From contig DLHF01000058.1 in assembly GCA_002483085.1 (NCBI GenBank), positions 1 to 64,000 of the forward strand: DNA of 64,000 nucleotides. The letters run 5' to 3'. Below, in pieces: positions 26,765 through 36,039 of this stretch. The notes beneath the pieces are model-generated. The model had not been told where the DNA came from. It was given only the letters and a program-made list of their open reading frames with translations, and searched no databases. Every line of letters starts with the position of its first letter. Positions within the stretch are counted from its first letter, which is position 1. Source of the DNA: Ignavibacteria bacterium UBA7675 (GTDB lineage: Bacteria > Bacteroidota > Ignavibacteria > Kapaibacteriales > UB7675). Position numbers and translations under genes: made by a program.

Positions 26765-27679
26765 TCATTGTGCAGCCGTAGAGGACTGTTGCAACACCTT
26801 TGCATACGTTTCGGCTACTTGGCGTATGGCCTCGGGCATGCGTGGGCCAAAACCGAGAAAAGCCAAATCATCGACAACTAAGATGTGTCCGTTGCGAACC
26901 GCTGGAGTCTCTGCAAGGCCCGGCCTCTGGCGAAGTGGTTCGATACCGCCCGCACTTTCCAAACCTGATGTTGTGACGATCAGAACATCGGGCTGGCTCT
27001 GCATGAAAAACTCTGGCGATACTGGCTTCATGCCGTTAATTGATGCCGCTACATTGACACCGCCACACAGCCGGATCATCGCGTCGGCATGTGTACCTGC
27101 TCCGCCCGCGCTGAAGATTGACGAACCGCGCATATACACAAACAGTGTGCGCGGCTTGCCCGGCAGCGCTTGCACGAGCTTCTGTGCATTACTGTACTCC
27201 TGGTCTACACGTCTGATAAGTTCCTCGCCTTGCTCCTTACGGCTGAGCGCTGTGGCGATTGCCCGTATTCTTGTTCGCATACCTTCGGGCGATATACTTT
27301 CGGGAAGTCGCTGCACGGGGACACCCGCTTTTTCTATTTGCTGAAGCGAGGAAGGGGGGCCGCATTCGTGGTCAGCCAGCACGAGCGACGGCTGTAGCGA
27401 GAGCACTCCTTCGGCGGATAGGGTGCGCCAGTAGCCTACGCGCGGCAGCTTTTGTACTTCTGCCGGGTACGTGCTGGAAAGGTCGGTGCCTATCACTTCT
27501 ACACCCGCTCCAAGTGCAAAGGTTATTTCTGTTACACTGCCTCCCAGCGTCACAATGCGCTGCTTGTCTTCCGCTGGTCGCTGTTCAGAGCTGTTGCACG
27601 CCGTAAAGAGCGGGCTGCTTGTAAGCACAACTAAGTATAGAAACTGCCGGAGCTTTTTGCTTATGATATAATTCATCAT
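26765..27679 (-). CDS. hmuT: Heme ABC transporter substrate-binding lipoprotein
   Basis: A 304-residue periplasmic-binding protein of the BtuF/HmuT type. The N-terminus is a lipoprotein signal with a lipobox before Cys (SSPLFTAC). The first lobe begins RIVTLGGSVTEITFALGAG and contains VEVIGTDLSSTYP, as in hemin-binding HmuT proteins; the second lobe contains LFVYMRGSSIFSAGG. It should collect heme in the periplasm and dock on HmuU. The start codon overlaps the hmuS stop by four bases (ATGA-type coupling). Confidence 0.9.
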   Translation of the reverse strand: MMNYIISKKLRQFLYLVVLTSSPLFTACNSSEQRPAEDKQRIVTLGGSVTEITFALGAGVEVIGTDLSSTYPAEVQKLPRVGYWRTLSAEGVLSLQPSLVLADHECGPPSSLQQIEKAGVPVQRLPESISPEGMRTRIRAIATALSRKEQGEELIRRVDQEYSNAQKLVQALPGKPRTLFVYMRGSSIFSAGGAGTHADAMIRLCGGVNVAASINGMKPVSPEFFMQSQPDVLIVTTSGLESAGGIEPLRQRPGLAETPAVRNGHILVVDDLAFLGFGPRMPEAIRQVAETYAKVLQQSSTAAQ

Positions 27680-28752
27680 GCAGGTACCGCTGCGGACTGA
27701 TGCTCACCCAGAGGGCGAAGCAGGTGGATAGCTTCGCGCCATTCGCCGAGCTCGGGGGAGCCGGGTTTGCGCTTGCCGAACAGCATAGCAATGACATCGC
27801 CCTTGCTGTCCAACAGTTCCAGCGATGTTACTATGCCGTCGTCGGTGGGCTTGCGTACAACCCATACTTCGTGGACATCGGTTTCGCGCAGATGTAGGTT
27901 AAAGCCCGGATCCATAATGTTGAACCACTCTTCCATTGGCAGCAGGTGTTTGATGTGTCCAGTGTGAATTTGTATGGCACCGCGATTGCCCACAAATACC
28001 ATGATTTCTAATCCAGTAGCTGCGGCGCCATTGAGTATGGTACGCACGCTTGTAGTTGCTACCTGATAAGCGTATTCGCTGCCTGCTTCTACAAATGCTT
28101 GGCGGCGTTCGAGCTTGAACTTTCGCAGGAGCGGGAAAAAATCGTGCGTGTCGCGCAGGGCAGTCCATGCAGCGCGGAAGGCTTCGCCGTCGAAGTTTTC
28201 TGGCAGCGATGTTTCGGCATGCTCGGGTTCTGGCTGCACGCTGTGCTCGGGCGATTGATCATCGTGGATGAAATCGCCAACGAGCTGTAGATACGCCTCG
28301 CGGTCGCTGTCGGATGTAAGATAAATTTTGTGAATCGCCGTGCCATAAGTGTCGAAAAATTGGATGCTGTCCAAAGGGCCACGTGCGGTTTCGCTGCGCA
28401 CGGCAAAGGCAGAATGCCACGAATGCCAGAACAGGCGGAGATCAATGTCTTCTCCAACGACCAGGCCGTGTATCGGCGTTGAGGAAATATTTTCGTAGAC
28501 ACCTTTCTTTTCGTGTACTGCGCTTTCGTTGCGCGTAAGTGCCATCACGTGCCCCAAACCGGGAATGCGCTCGATAAGCTGTGCCCACTCAGGACGCAGG
28601 CGCGTGGCATCGCTACCGCACGATAGTGCAACGAGCTGCGCTTCGCTGATGTTCAGTTTTTTTGCTGCATCACGTGCTCGAAGGCGGGGCAGTGCGCTTC
28701 GCAAATCGAGCCATTGTTGTCTCAGTGTTTCGATGTCCGGTGTTGCCGACAT
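27676..28752 (-). CDS. hmuS: Hemin-degrading/heme-trafficking factor (HemS/ChuS family)
   Basis: A 358-residue cytoplasmic protein of the HemS/ChuS/HmuS family with the usual tandem duplication: the N-terminal half begins LRQQWLDLRSALPRLRARDAAKKL and the C-terminal half FRAAWTALRDTHDFFPLLRKF (each quoted only in part). The family binds heme after import and passes it on or cleaves it. The start at 28752 has a good Shine-Dalgarno sequence (AGGAG, eight bases upstream). It is the first gene of the hmuSTUV operon. A TTTAGAC half-site like that upstream of the HmuY operon lies about 65 bases upstream of the start. Confidence 0.9.
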   Translation of the reverse strand: MSATPDIETLRQQWLDLRSALPRLRARDAAKKLNISEAQLVALSCGSDATRLRPEWAQLIERIPGLGHVMALTRNESAVHEKKGVYENISSTPIHGLVVGEDIDLRLFWHSWHSAFAVRSETARGPLDSIQFFDTYGTAIHKIYLTSDSDREAYLQLVGDFIHDDQSPEHSVQPEPEHAETSLPENFDGEAFRAAWTALRDTHDFFPLLRKFKLERRQAFVEAGSEYAYQVATTSVRTILNGAAATGLEIMVFVGNRGAIQIHTGHIKHLLPMEEWFNIMDPGFNLHLRETDVHEVWVVRKPTDDGIVTSLELLDSKGDVIAMLFGKRKPGSPELGEWREAIHLLRPLGEHQSAAVPA

Positions 28753-28800
28753 GGGGAATGCTCCTGATAAATAGAAAATAGAAAATCGGTATCGTTACGT

Positions 28801-28821
28801 ACCTTTACTGTTATGTCTAAA
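28801..28821. promoter_or_regulatory. Possible weak TTTAGAC-type operator upstream of hmuS
   Basis: GTCTAAA at 28815-28821 is a perfect half of the palindrome found upstream of the HmuY-TonB operon at 33756-33774. The other half is only TTTA and is spaced one base too far. It may be a degenerate Fur-superfamily site serving hmuSTUV, or it may be chance. Confidence 0.25.
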
Positions 28822-28855
28822 GCCAAGCACATACGGCGGACTGTCGCATTGCTAT

Positions 28856-29104
28856 GGCGCTTCTGTCTCTGAAGGAGGCGCCCAGGTGGTCGCCTCTACG
28901 CTTGGTCTTTGCACCGTGCAGCACAGCCGCCGCGTGGTTTTTCTGCCCTCACCGCTATTGTGAGGATAATGGGCACTGACTCCACTGTGGAGCCGCGTTG
29001 TACCGCACACTGTGCTACCTGCGAATAGCAGCCGGGCAACCGACAATCGGCTCGTGCGACCGGTGACAGCGCCGCGCCGGTCGTTGCAGCGATGCCCGTG
29101 CCAC
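28856..29104 (+). repeat. Composite intergenic repeat A-B (plus)
   Basis: Repeat A (28856-28945): CTTCTGTCTCTG, a GAGGCG/CGCCTC hairpin, then TTGCACCGTGCAGCA and CCGCCGCGTGGTTTTTC. Repeat B (29036-29104): CCGACAATCGG, the core GCGACCGGTGACAGCG at 29056-29071, a variable segment and GATGCCCGTGCCAC. It fills much of the 424-base gap between hmuS and the second HmuY lipoprotein gene. Nothing else is seen in that gap except the hmuS promoter region. Confidence 0.8.
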
Positions 29105-29176
29105 AAAGAATTGCCAAGAAAAGCAGGCGGCAGCGCTATTAATCTTTCTACTCAAAAAGTTGTATTGCCACACTGC

Positions 29177-30178
29177 TTACAGTGTCTGATACTCGAATGT
29201 TGGGAAACCCTTGTTGCCGTTGCTGTCGTAGAAATCTATAAAGTGTAGTTTGTAGTAAAAGCCTTCCATATCGCGCAGGATATACACGATATGCGGGTGC
29301 ACTACAAACTCGCTTTTGTCGATGTAAAATGTTTTCCAATTGTAGCCCACACCATCGCGCGCAGTGCTAAACGAGTATTGTGCTATATCGGCGGCGGCGA
29401 TTTCTGCAAACGGCCTGAGTGAATCCACAGCCACCGCTGCACCGGCTGTATTGAGCAGCACGCCAGTAACAGAATAGGGTGTGAATTCAGGTTCGTAAAA
29501 AATGTGTGTGTAGCGCGTAAACACAATGTCCCAGCTCGGAGTTTGTGGCTCGTAAGCCACTGCTGCACCGGTGTCGAACGACAAGCCGATGTAGTTCATC
29601 TGCCTGTCTTTTTCTACTGTTACTGTTGTGTCGTGCAGCCCGTCCATATCGGCGAAGCGCACAGTGTAGGCGTTGTTTGTGTAGCCGATTACCATGAATT
29701 TCCGGTAGCCGAGTTTTTTGCCTGCGGGGTTCACGCCACGGTCTACAACATATACATGATTGCGCGAAGAAAAGCCGCCGTCGTCCGACCACCACTTACC
29801 GATGGACATCGAATCGGGGTGGCCCGATGGATGGTCGTATTCCCACAGGAGTCCGCTTGTGGAGGTGATTGCATCGAAAGCGATAGGGCCAGCATCGGCG
29901 GCGGCCATAATTTGTGCGCTGTTGAGAATAATAAGAGGTAGCGAATCGCCAGAGCTAAAGCCGAGATCCCAACCAGTAATGGGCCTTTGCGCTACCACAG
30001 TACCAGTGCCGAGATCGAAATACACTTGATTGCGGTAGTCTGATTCCATGCCAACTGTTGCAGAGTGCACCGGCCCGCGGTCGTATGGCGCGATGGGGTC
30101 TTCACTGGGAATACAGCCCGGCAGCAATGCCACGGCTGCAAGCACAAGGGGTATATAATAATTAGAGAGCCGCATCAT
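29177..30178 (-). CDS. HmuY-family lipoprotein of the second heme module
   Basis: A 333-residue lipoprotein (lipobox before Cys in VALLPGC). HmuY features include the strand SWDIVFTRYTH with the following VTGVLLN, and an earlier GWDLGFSSGD half, so like the 14.7-kb gene it seems to have two related halves. It should sit on the outer membrane and bind heme for the receptor encoded just upstream. Its start overlaps the TonB receptor stop by four bases. It is the last gene of a three-gene operon. Confidence 0.8.
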   Translation of the reverse strand: MMRLSNYYIPLVLAAVALLPGCIPSEDPIAPYDRGPVHSATVGMESDYRNQVYFDLGTGTVVAQRPITGWDLGFSSGDSLPLIILNSAQIMAAADAGPIAFDAITSTSGLLWEYDHPSGHPDSMSIGKWWSDDGGFSSRNHVYVVDRGVNPAGKKLGYRKFMVIGYTNNAYTVRFADMDGLHDTTVTVEKDRQMNYIGLSFDTGAAVAYEPQTPSWDIVFTRYTHIFYEPEFTPYSVTGVLLNTAGAAVAVDSLRPFAEIAAADIAQYSFSTARDGVGYNWKTFYIDKSEFVVHPHIVYILRDMEGFYYKLHFIDFYDSNGNKGFPTFEYQTL

Positions 30179-32388
30179 TGTACTGTGTATTGAAGTGTGC
30201 AGAAAAGCGTTCTACCCCAGGCTACGAGCATATCCGAACCAGCCGAAGAATGGGCGTCGCCGCTCCCTGCAAGACCAGAGCGGATGTTCTGAACATTAAA
30301 AAGATTTTTGCATCCAAGGCCGATGTCCAAGCGGCTGTCGAAAAAGGAGGTCGACAGAGAAATATCCATCATGTGGTAGTCGGCTGTAAAGCTTTGTACA
30401 GGCTGGCTCTCGGCATTCAGCGTATAGCCAGGAGTCTCGCCTGTGTACTTATATGTGGCTGTAAGTCGCGTGTTGGGAACAGGCAGCGTATAGCGCACGG
30501 TGGCTTGTACTTCGGGGGTATAGAGCACTTCGCTTACATCATAGGATTCCGACAGGGAATTGTATTGTCCTGTGTAGGAAATCCCCGCTTGCACAAACAG
30601 ATCGGCGTGATACCACGACGCTGATACACCGCCGCCAACTGTACGGTACTTGCCGATATTCACATACGAATACAGCGAGCTATCTACATGTGCGAGAGTA
30701 ATGAGATTGTCGAGAAAATTCATAAAGAACGAGGGTTCTATCACAAGCCTGCTGCTGGGGAGTTCTGCGGTCCAGCTTACAGCTCCTGTAATGCTGTGCG
30801 ATGTTTCAGCTTGCAGATCGCGGTTGCCCCGAATATTGTGGTTGATGTCGACAAAGAGAAAGTACAGTTCTCGTAGCGACGGCGCGCGAAATCCGCGTGC
30901 ATACGACAGGCGAAGCGTGGTGTTTTCCATTGGCACGGCGCGAATGCTGAGCGATGGGATGAGCGGTGCTTTGTAGCGTGTGTTGTGTGCCAAGCGCAGC
31001 GATGGCTGGAAAGTAAGGCCTTCCACGGGCGTGTATTGTGCACCTGCAAACACAGCGTAGTCGCCAATGCTTTGCTCTACGCCCTCCACGCGCTTTCCGC
31101 TGTTGATATCGAGATTGAGATCAAAACCCGCTTGGTAATTCAGGGGTGTTGTACGGTCGTTTGTTGTGAAGACACCGCGAAGCAGCCATGCACCAAAGTG
31201 CGATGTATCGTGGTCTGAAGGGTCGCTTGTAAGGCGTTCTTCCAGCGTAACGAGATTTTTATAAAAGCTGTTTTTGCGCCGCATATACGTGGAGTAGCCC
31301 GCTGTCAGATTGATGTGGCTATTGTCGCCCGCAGCTCCTTCGGCAAACAGTGTATTGGAGAGTCTGTAGGTTTTGTATGTATCGTCGAAAGCCGTTTCGT
31401 AATAGGGCGAGCGCGGCTCTCCGCGATTGAGAATATACTCGTAAAAATATTTACCACTGTAGCGCATCGACCAGTCGCCGAGCTGCTGTGTGGCTTGCCA
31501 GTCGCAGAAGTAGCTTTCTTTGGGCTTCCACTGCATCGAGCGCTGTGTAGCTCCCGACGAATAGCCATCGAACAGGTGGCGCCCGCCTGAAAGCTGGAAG
31601 TGCGTATTCATCAGCGACCAGTTCAAGGAGGCATCGGCATTGTACGTACCTACCGATTCGTACAGCACTTTGGCAGTAGCTTCCGGTGTATTGCCCGGCT
31701 GCTTTGTGAGAATATTAATGACGCCGCCCAGAGCATCGGTGCCGTACAGAGTGGAAAGAGGGCCTTCGATAATTTCTACGCGTTCGGCAGAAGCCAGAAG
31801 TAACTGGCTTATATCTACCTTGCCATTCTGCCGCCCAACCACGGGAACGCCGTCTATCAGAATCTTAATATGCTGCCCTGTAAGCCCCTGCATACTGATA
31901 CCGCTGCCGAGCACTTCGTCCTGCGATACACGCATGTTCAGCTCGCTGCCGAGCAGATCGCGCAATGTCGATGCTCCGCGCTCTGCAATGTCGTTGGCAT
32001 CGAGAACGCGCACTTTATATATCGATAGGTTCGACTCTTGCGGGCCGTACTGAGCTGTAACGACAATGCGGTCGAGAGTGACTTCGCTTTCTTCCATCTG
32101 GAACGTGTGGGCTGCGGTATCGCGCAATGTATCGAGAAGGGGAGTGTAGCCTACATACGTGATTTTCACCGCTGTGGCCTGCTTGAACGGATTGGCAAAG
32201 TGCCCGGACTGATTGGAAAGCACGACCTTTGTGGAGTCGCGCTCCGAACCTGCAAGGCAGGTAAGCCGCACGGTTGCCGCAATGAGTGGACGCCCAGAGT
32301 GAGCGTCCACTACACAGTGGTTCTGTGCTCCGGCATTTCGGTACAGGGCACAACAAAGCACGATAAGAAGAAGGCTGCGTTGGATCAT
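30175..32388 (-). CDS. TonB-dependent outer-membrane receptor of the second heme module
   Basis: About 737 residues. The start at 32388 gives a signal peptide (MIQRSLLLIVLCCALYRNAG). A carboxypeptidase-regulatory-like domain follows, then a plug domain (LDRIVVTAQYG, ending GTDALGGVINILT) and a barrel with the late FFDSRLDIGLGCKNLFNVQN segment. The protein is similar in layout to the 15.7-kb receptor. It is flanked on both sides by HmuY-family genes in the same operon, so heme is the likely ligand. The barrel ends in LQYTVQ rather than a terminal aromatic residue. Confidence 0.87.
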   Translation of the reverse strand: MIQRSLLLIVLCCALYRNAGAQNHCVVDAHSGRPLIAATVRLTCLAGSERDSTKVVLSNQSGHFANPFKQATAVKITYVGYTPLLDTLRDTAAHTFQMEESEVTLDRIVVTAQYGPQESNLSIYKVRVLDANDIAERGASTLRDLLGSELNMRVSQDEVLGSGISMQGLTGQHIKILIDGVPVVGRQNGKVDISQLLLASAERVEIIEGPLSTLYGTDALGGVINILTKQPGNTPEATAKVLYESVGTYNADASLNWSLMNTHFQLSGGRHLFDGYSSGATQRSMQWKPKESYFCDWQATQQLGDWSMRYSGKYFYEYILNRGEPRSPYYETAFDDTYKTYRLSNTLFAEGAAGDNSHINLTAGYSTYMRRKNSFYKNLVTLEERLTSDPSDHDTSHFGAWLLRGVFTTNDRTTPLNYQAGFDLNLDINSGKRVEGVEQSIGDYAVFAGAQYTPVEGLTFQPSLRLAHNTRYKAPLIPSLSIRAVPMENTTLRLSYARGFRAPSLRELYFLFVDINHNIRGNRDLQAETSHSITGAVSWTAELPSSRLVIEPSFFMNFLDNLITLAHVDSSLYSYVNIGKYRTVGGGVSASWYHADLFVQAGISYTGQYNSLSESYDVSEVLYTPEVQATVRYTLPVPNTRLTATYKYTGETPGYTLNAESQPVQSFTADYHMMDISLSTSFFDSRLDIGLGCKNLFNVQNIRSGLAGSGDAHSSAGSDMLVAWGRTLFCTLQYTVQ

Positions 32389-32435
32389 GAACTGCATGGG
32401 ATAAACAGCAGAGGGAATGAACGACAAAACAGGAA

Positions 32436-33719
32436 TTAGTGCACCATCAGATACTGGTGTGCTGTGATGCCGTTCAGATTGAGCACCACGATGTACATTC
32501 CGCTATGCAGCGACGACGTGCGTACATCTACCGATTGCAGGCCAGTGGAGCCCGTGGGCAGTGCTTGCTGTAGCAGCTCGCGACCCGTCATGTCGTACAC
32601 AGCGATAAAAGCCTGGCCAACTGGCTGTTCTGTAGAGAATACGACTTGTACAGTTTCGCCTGCTACGGCTGTGTTCGGATGCAGAGCCATGACACCAACA
32701 GGGCTGTCCGGTTGGCCTACCGAGGTAGAGCTGAGCTGGGTTTTTGTGAAGATATAGCGGCCTGTGCTACTGCCTGTAAATCCTGTGAACACGAGTTTAT
32801 AGAGATTTCCTGCCTGCGACTTTACGAAGTAGCTTTGAGTCGTAGAAATATCGTAGGAGTTGCTGCCCATGTTGAACGTCTTCCAGTTCCAGCCAATGGT
32901 CGCTATGGTATCGGAAAATGCGCTTTCTTCGGGAGCAATCGATTCATCTGCGGGTACATCGATCACTTTTGCAGCGAGTACATTCTTGTTTATACGAACG
33001 CCGGTTACAGCATAGGGCATCAGCGTGCCGGGGCCTGCGGAAACGAAGTCGATGTATTTTCCAAATGTGATGTCCCATGATGTTGTTGCGGGCTCGCGGT
33101 CTTCGAAGTCTTGGTTGGCAAGCGAATAGTAGCCGAAATTTTTACCCGGAAAATCTTTTTTATCGAGAGTAGCTTCCACTTCATTGCTGCCGTCGAGGTC
33201 TGCATAGCGGAAGCTGTAGGCGCCACTTGCCAGTCCGTCGATAAATATTTTTTTGTAGGAACCGTTGAGCAGCTTTACCACATACACTGTCGTGCCGCTT
33301 ACGGTGTGTGTCACCATACTATACTCGCCCCAGCCGAAGTCGCCAGTATTGTAATCCTTGTCCATATTGAATGCACCGGCATCCCATGTAAACGGGGAGT
33401 TGTTCCATTTTGGCCAGGAATCGGCCATGCCATTGGTGTCCACAGGTTGCTTCCAGCTTTCGGCTGAGCTTCCGGGTACGCTATAGAGCTCGGCGCCATT
33501 GGCATCGTTGATGAGTATGGCGGAGCTGAAGCCGCTTATTTGAAATGCGATATCCCAGTTGGCGTTTGGAGCAGTGGACTGCACACCGTTTTCCATGCTG
33601 TAGAATACCTGATCCTTGTACCCGCTGCCGGTGCTTACTGAGTCTGCGGTCTGAGCCTGTGCGCCTGTTGCACAAAGCAGTATAAGGGCACTACTAAAGG
33701 AGAGTATCGACTTGTTCAT
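32436..33719 (-). CDS. Secreted HmuY-family protein with T9SS sorting domain
   Basis: A 427-residue protein with an ordinary signal peptide (ending GAQAQ, no lipobox). Two HmuY-like halves are marked by NWDIAFQISGF and SWDITFGKYIDF with VTGVRIN. The C-terminal 85 residues or so (VGVMALHPNTAVAGE to LNGITAHQYLMVH) form a T9SS sorting domain. This differs from the lipoprotein HmuYs: it should be exported across the outer membrane, then released or surface-bound as a hemophore. It is the first gene of the operon with the TonB receptor and lipoprotein HmuY, 47 bases upstream of the former. A strong palindrome stands about 37 bases upstream of the start. Confidence 0.85.
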   Translation of the reverse strand: MNKSILSFSSALILLCATGAQAQTADSVSTGSGYKDQVFYSMENGVQSTAPNANWDIAFQISGFSSAILINDANGAELYSVPGSSAESWKQPVDTNGMADSWPKWNNSPFTWDAGAFNMDKDYNTGDFGWGEYSMVTHTVSGTTVYVVKLLNGSYKKIFIDGLASGAYSFRYADLDGSNEVEATLDKKDFPGKNFGYYSLANQDFEDREPATTSWDITFGKYIDFVSAGPGTLMPYAVTGVRINKNVLAAKVIDVPADESIAPEESAFSDTIATIGWNWKTFNMGSNSYDISTTQSYFVKSQAGNLYKLVFTGFTGSSTGRYIFTKTQLSSTSVGQPDSPVGVMALHPNTAVAGETVQVVFSTEQPVGQAFIAVYDMTGRELLQQALPTGSTGLQSVDVRTSSLHSGMYIVVLNLNGITAHQYLMVH

Positions 33720-33755
33720 AGAAGATGTATTTGAATTGAGAAAAGCGAAATTCTT

Positions 33756-33774
33756 ATTTAGACTGAGTCTAAAT
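33756..33774. promoter_or_regulatory. ATTTAGAC-TGA-GTCTAAAT operator
   Basis: A perfect 8-bp inverted repeat with a 3-base spacer (position uncertain by one base), about 37-55 bases upstream of the T9SS HmuY start, where the promoter should lie. The form TTTAGA-N5-TCTAAA matches the layout of Fur-superfamily sites, in particular the Irr box TTTAGAA-N3-TTCTAAA. Control by iron or heme is inferred from the genes downstream. Confidence 0.6.
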
Positions 33775-33884
33775 TAAGACTTTTTAGCCGTGTATGCAAA
33801 GAAATGTTAGTGTTCCTGTAAAAAAGGGAAGTGTAGACAGTTGGTATATAATGAATAGGGGCAAGCATTGGCAGGTGGGGATGA

Positions 33885-33953
33885 CCAACCGACAGGCGGC
33901 ATATGCGACCGGTGACAGCGACCAACTGGACGCCACAACGACGCCCGTGCCAC
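33885..33953 (+). repeat. Intergenic repeat B copy (plus, solo)
   Basis: CCGACAGGCGGCATAT, the core GCGACCGGTGACAGCG at 33905-33920, a variable segment and GACGCCCGTGCCAC. No A copy precedes it. It lies in the 400-base gap between divergent genes (the HmuY operon and the 34.1-kb gene), together with the operator at 33756. The rest of the gap is AT-rich and presumably holds both promoters. Confidence 0.75.
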
Positions 33954-34120
33954 AATTTTTCAAGAAATGGGAGTTAAAAAAACACTTTTTGCGTGCGCTA
34001 TAGCAAGAAAAGTACCGTACCGCAAATTTTTTTTACGTAATTTTGTTATCTGTCGATAATATTCGTGCTGCGGATGGTGCAGCATAAAACAACAGAGTTC
34101 TATAGCAGATTATAGCAAGT

Positions 34121-34498
34121 ATGACAACGACAAAGGGTAGCTGGGCAAGGAGGAGTAAAGAGCAATACGAAGTGCGGTTTGGCACTGGCGGACAGTTACA
34201 CCACTACAAGCTCGTGGTGCGCACAGACGGTAGCTTTGCCGCCAAATGTCTTGAGACCGACAAGTATGTTGCCGGGTACGATATTGTAGATACCAACCTT
34301 TCCATTCGCGAGGCTGCGCAGCGGGTGTACGGCATTCGGTATGGTGAATTCTACACGCTGTTTTTACGGTGCACGAGCGATCATCTCGAAGAGCAGATTC
34401 GCAAGGAATACGGACGCGTACAGAGAATGCTGTCCCAGGCTGCAGGTACGGCGCCGATAGATTTCCCCTCTGGGGCGATATGCAGTACGCCTGCATAA
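34121..34498 (+). CDS. Conserved-looking hypothetical protein, 125 residues
   Basis: I do not recognise this protein. It is basic at the N-terminus, has no signal peptide or membrane segment, and shows an alternating strand pattern (YEVRFGTGGQLHHYKLVVRT) followed by a helical part (NLSIREAAQRVYG, then LEEQIRKEYGRVQRML). The pattern would suit a small cytoplasmic alpha/beta protein. It is the first plus-strand gene after a long minus-strand stretch, and the flippase gene follows 83 bases later, so the two may be co-transcribed. Codon use resembles the neighbours. Confidence 0.6.
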   Translation: MTTTKGSWARRSKEQYEVRFGTGGQLHHYKLVVRTDGSFAAKCLETDKYVAGYDIVDTNLSIREAAQRVYGIRYGEFYTLFLRCTSDHLEEQIRKEYGRVQRMLSQAAGTAPIDFPSGAICSTPA

Positions 34499-34581
34499 GC
34501 ACATTGGTATAGTGATCGAAGCGTGTATTGTGCAGTGCACTTGGCGCAGACCAGATGCTTTGCTGTTGTAATCCCATCCGC

Positions 34582-36039
34582 ATGATTGATAAACTCCGGT
34601 CGCTTCTTTCCGATACCGCTGTCTACGGTGTAAGTACCATAGTCGGGCGTTTCCTGTCGTTTTTGCTCACACCACTGTATCTGAACTACCTCGCTCCTGC
34701 TGAGTTCGGACAAGTAGCACTTCTGTATTCCTACATCGCCTTTATTAATATTTTCTTCTCGTTCGGCATGGAGTCGGCGTTTTTCAGGTTTTATTCGTTT
34801 GAAGACGAAGACAAAAACCGCCGTGTCTTCAGCAATGCTTTTTTCGCCATCGTCATTGTTGGGGCTACGCTTACCGCGCTGGCTTGGGCTGCTGCTCCTG
34901 CGGTGGCCAGAGTGCTCGATGTATCGATTGGCTCGAAATTTATTCGCTATTCTTTTCTCATCGCCTTTCTCGACGCCGTTGTACTTATTCCCTTTGGTGT
35001 TCTGCGCATGAAGCGGCGCTCCAAGAAATTCGCGCTGATGAAGTTTGGCGTTATAGCGTTTAACCTCGTTGCCAATCTCGTGTTTGTAGCGGGATTAGGC
35101 ACAGGAGCCGATGGGATATTCTGGGCCGGGATGGCTTCTTCTTGTGCTGGTGTACTTCTGCTTACTGGCGAAATTCGGCGCTATCTCGTTGTGCAGGTAG
35201 ATACAGGTTTGCTGCGCGCTATGGCTGCTTTTGGCCTACCCACACTTCCTGCGTCGTTTGCCGCCATTGTGCTTCAGATCGCCGACCGCCCGATTCTCCA
35301 GTCTATTGCAGGCAATACCGCCGTTGGCATTTACCAAGCAGCCTACAAGCTCGGCATTCCGATGATGATGGCTGTTACTGTATTTGAATACGCGTGGAAG
35401 CCGTTTTTCCTCCAGCACTATCGCGACCGCGAGGCGCGCACGTTGTTCTCGCATGTGCTCACGTATTTTACCGTGCTGTGCGCTGCAATTTTCCTGCTCA
35501 CAGGTCTGTTTATCGAGTATATCGCGTACTTGCCCTTTGTGGGTGGACGATTTATACCGCAGGCGTATATGGCGGGGATTGGCATTATTCCAGTGGTGCT
35601 CGGTGCATACTATTTTCTTGGCATTTTTACCAACCTAACGGCGGGCGTGTACCTGCGCAAGCGCACGAAGTATTTGCCACTTGTCACCGGTGCTGCCGCT
35701 GCCGTCAATGTTATTCTCAACTACACTCTCGACCCGTACTACGGCATGTGGGGTGCTGCCTGGGCTACGCTCGGTGCGTATGCAGTAAGCGCGTTGCTGC
35801 TGTATTGCCTTACGCGGCGAATGTATCCGATACGCTACGAATGGGGGAAAATGCTCATTACAGCGGGTATTACCGTAGGAGTGTTTCTGCTGCTGAAGTT
35901 CATTACTGGCGGATGGGAGCCGTGGCCTGCCTTTGCTGTGCGGCTCGGCGGAGTGCTGGCTGCGCTTTGCGGAATACTGCTCGTAGTTTTCTCGCGGGGG
36001 GATATGGCGCGGGTGAAGAGGATGGTGAGGAGACGGTAA
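34582..36039 (+). CDS. Polysaccharide biosynthesis flippase (Wzx/MATE-like)
   Basis: About 485 residues with 12-14 membrane helices and the typical N-terminus of the oligosaccharide flippase family (LRSLLSDTAVYGVSTIVGRF). The family flips lipid-linked sugar units across the inner membrane for O-antigen or exopolysaccharide assembly. The start is placed at MIDKLRSLL (34582), since the 18 residues upstream are cysteine-rich and unlike the family. No glycosyltransferases lie nearby, so the sugar is unknown. The stop codon runs directly into a bidirectional terminator. Confidence 0.87.
   Translation: MIDKLRSLLSDTAVYGVSTIVGRFLSFLLTPLYLNYLAPAEFGQVALLYSYIAFINIFFSFGMESAFFRFYSFEDEDKNRRVFSNAFFAIVIVGATLTALAWAAAPAVARVLDVSIGSKFIRYSFLIAFLDAVVLIPFGVLRMKRRSKKFALMKFGVIAFNLVANLVFVAGLGTGADGIFWAGMASSCAGVLLLTGEIRRYLVVQVDTGLLRAMAAFGLPTLPASFAAIVLQIADRPILQSIAGNTAVGIYQAAYKLGIPMMMAVTVFEYAWKPFFLQHYRDREARTLFSHVLTYFTVLCAAIFLLTGLFIEYIAYLPFVGGRFIPQAYMAGIGIIPVVLGAYYFLGIFTNLTAGVYLRKRTKYLPLVTGAAAAVNVILNYTLDPYYGMWGAAWATLGAYAVSALLLYCLTRRMYPIRYEWGKMLITAGITVGVFLLLKFITGGWEPWPAFAVRLGGVLAALCGILLVVFSRGDMARVKRMVRRR

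Noticed and set aside
28852..29106. Similar short open frames translated from repeat B copies (sharing AVTGRT and RLSV) could look like a small-protein family.
   Set aside because: Core-to-end lengths of 46, 48 and 49 bases break the frame between copies, starts are inconsistent, and the interior is not conserved. The likeness comes from DNA repeat conservation.
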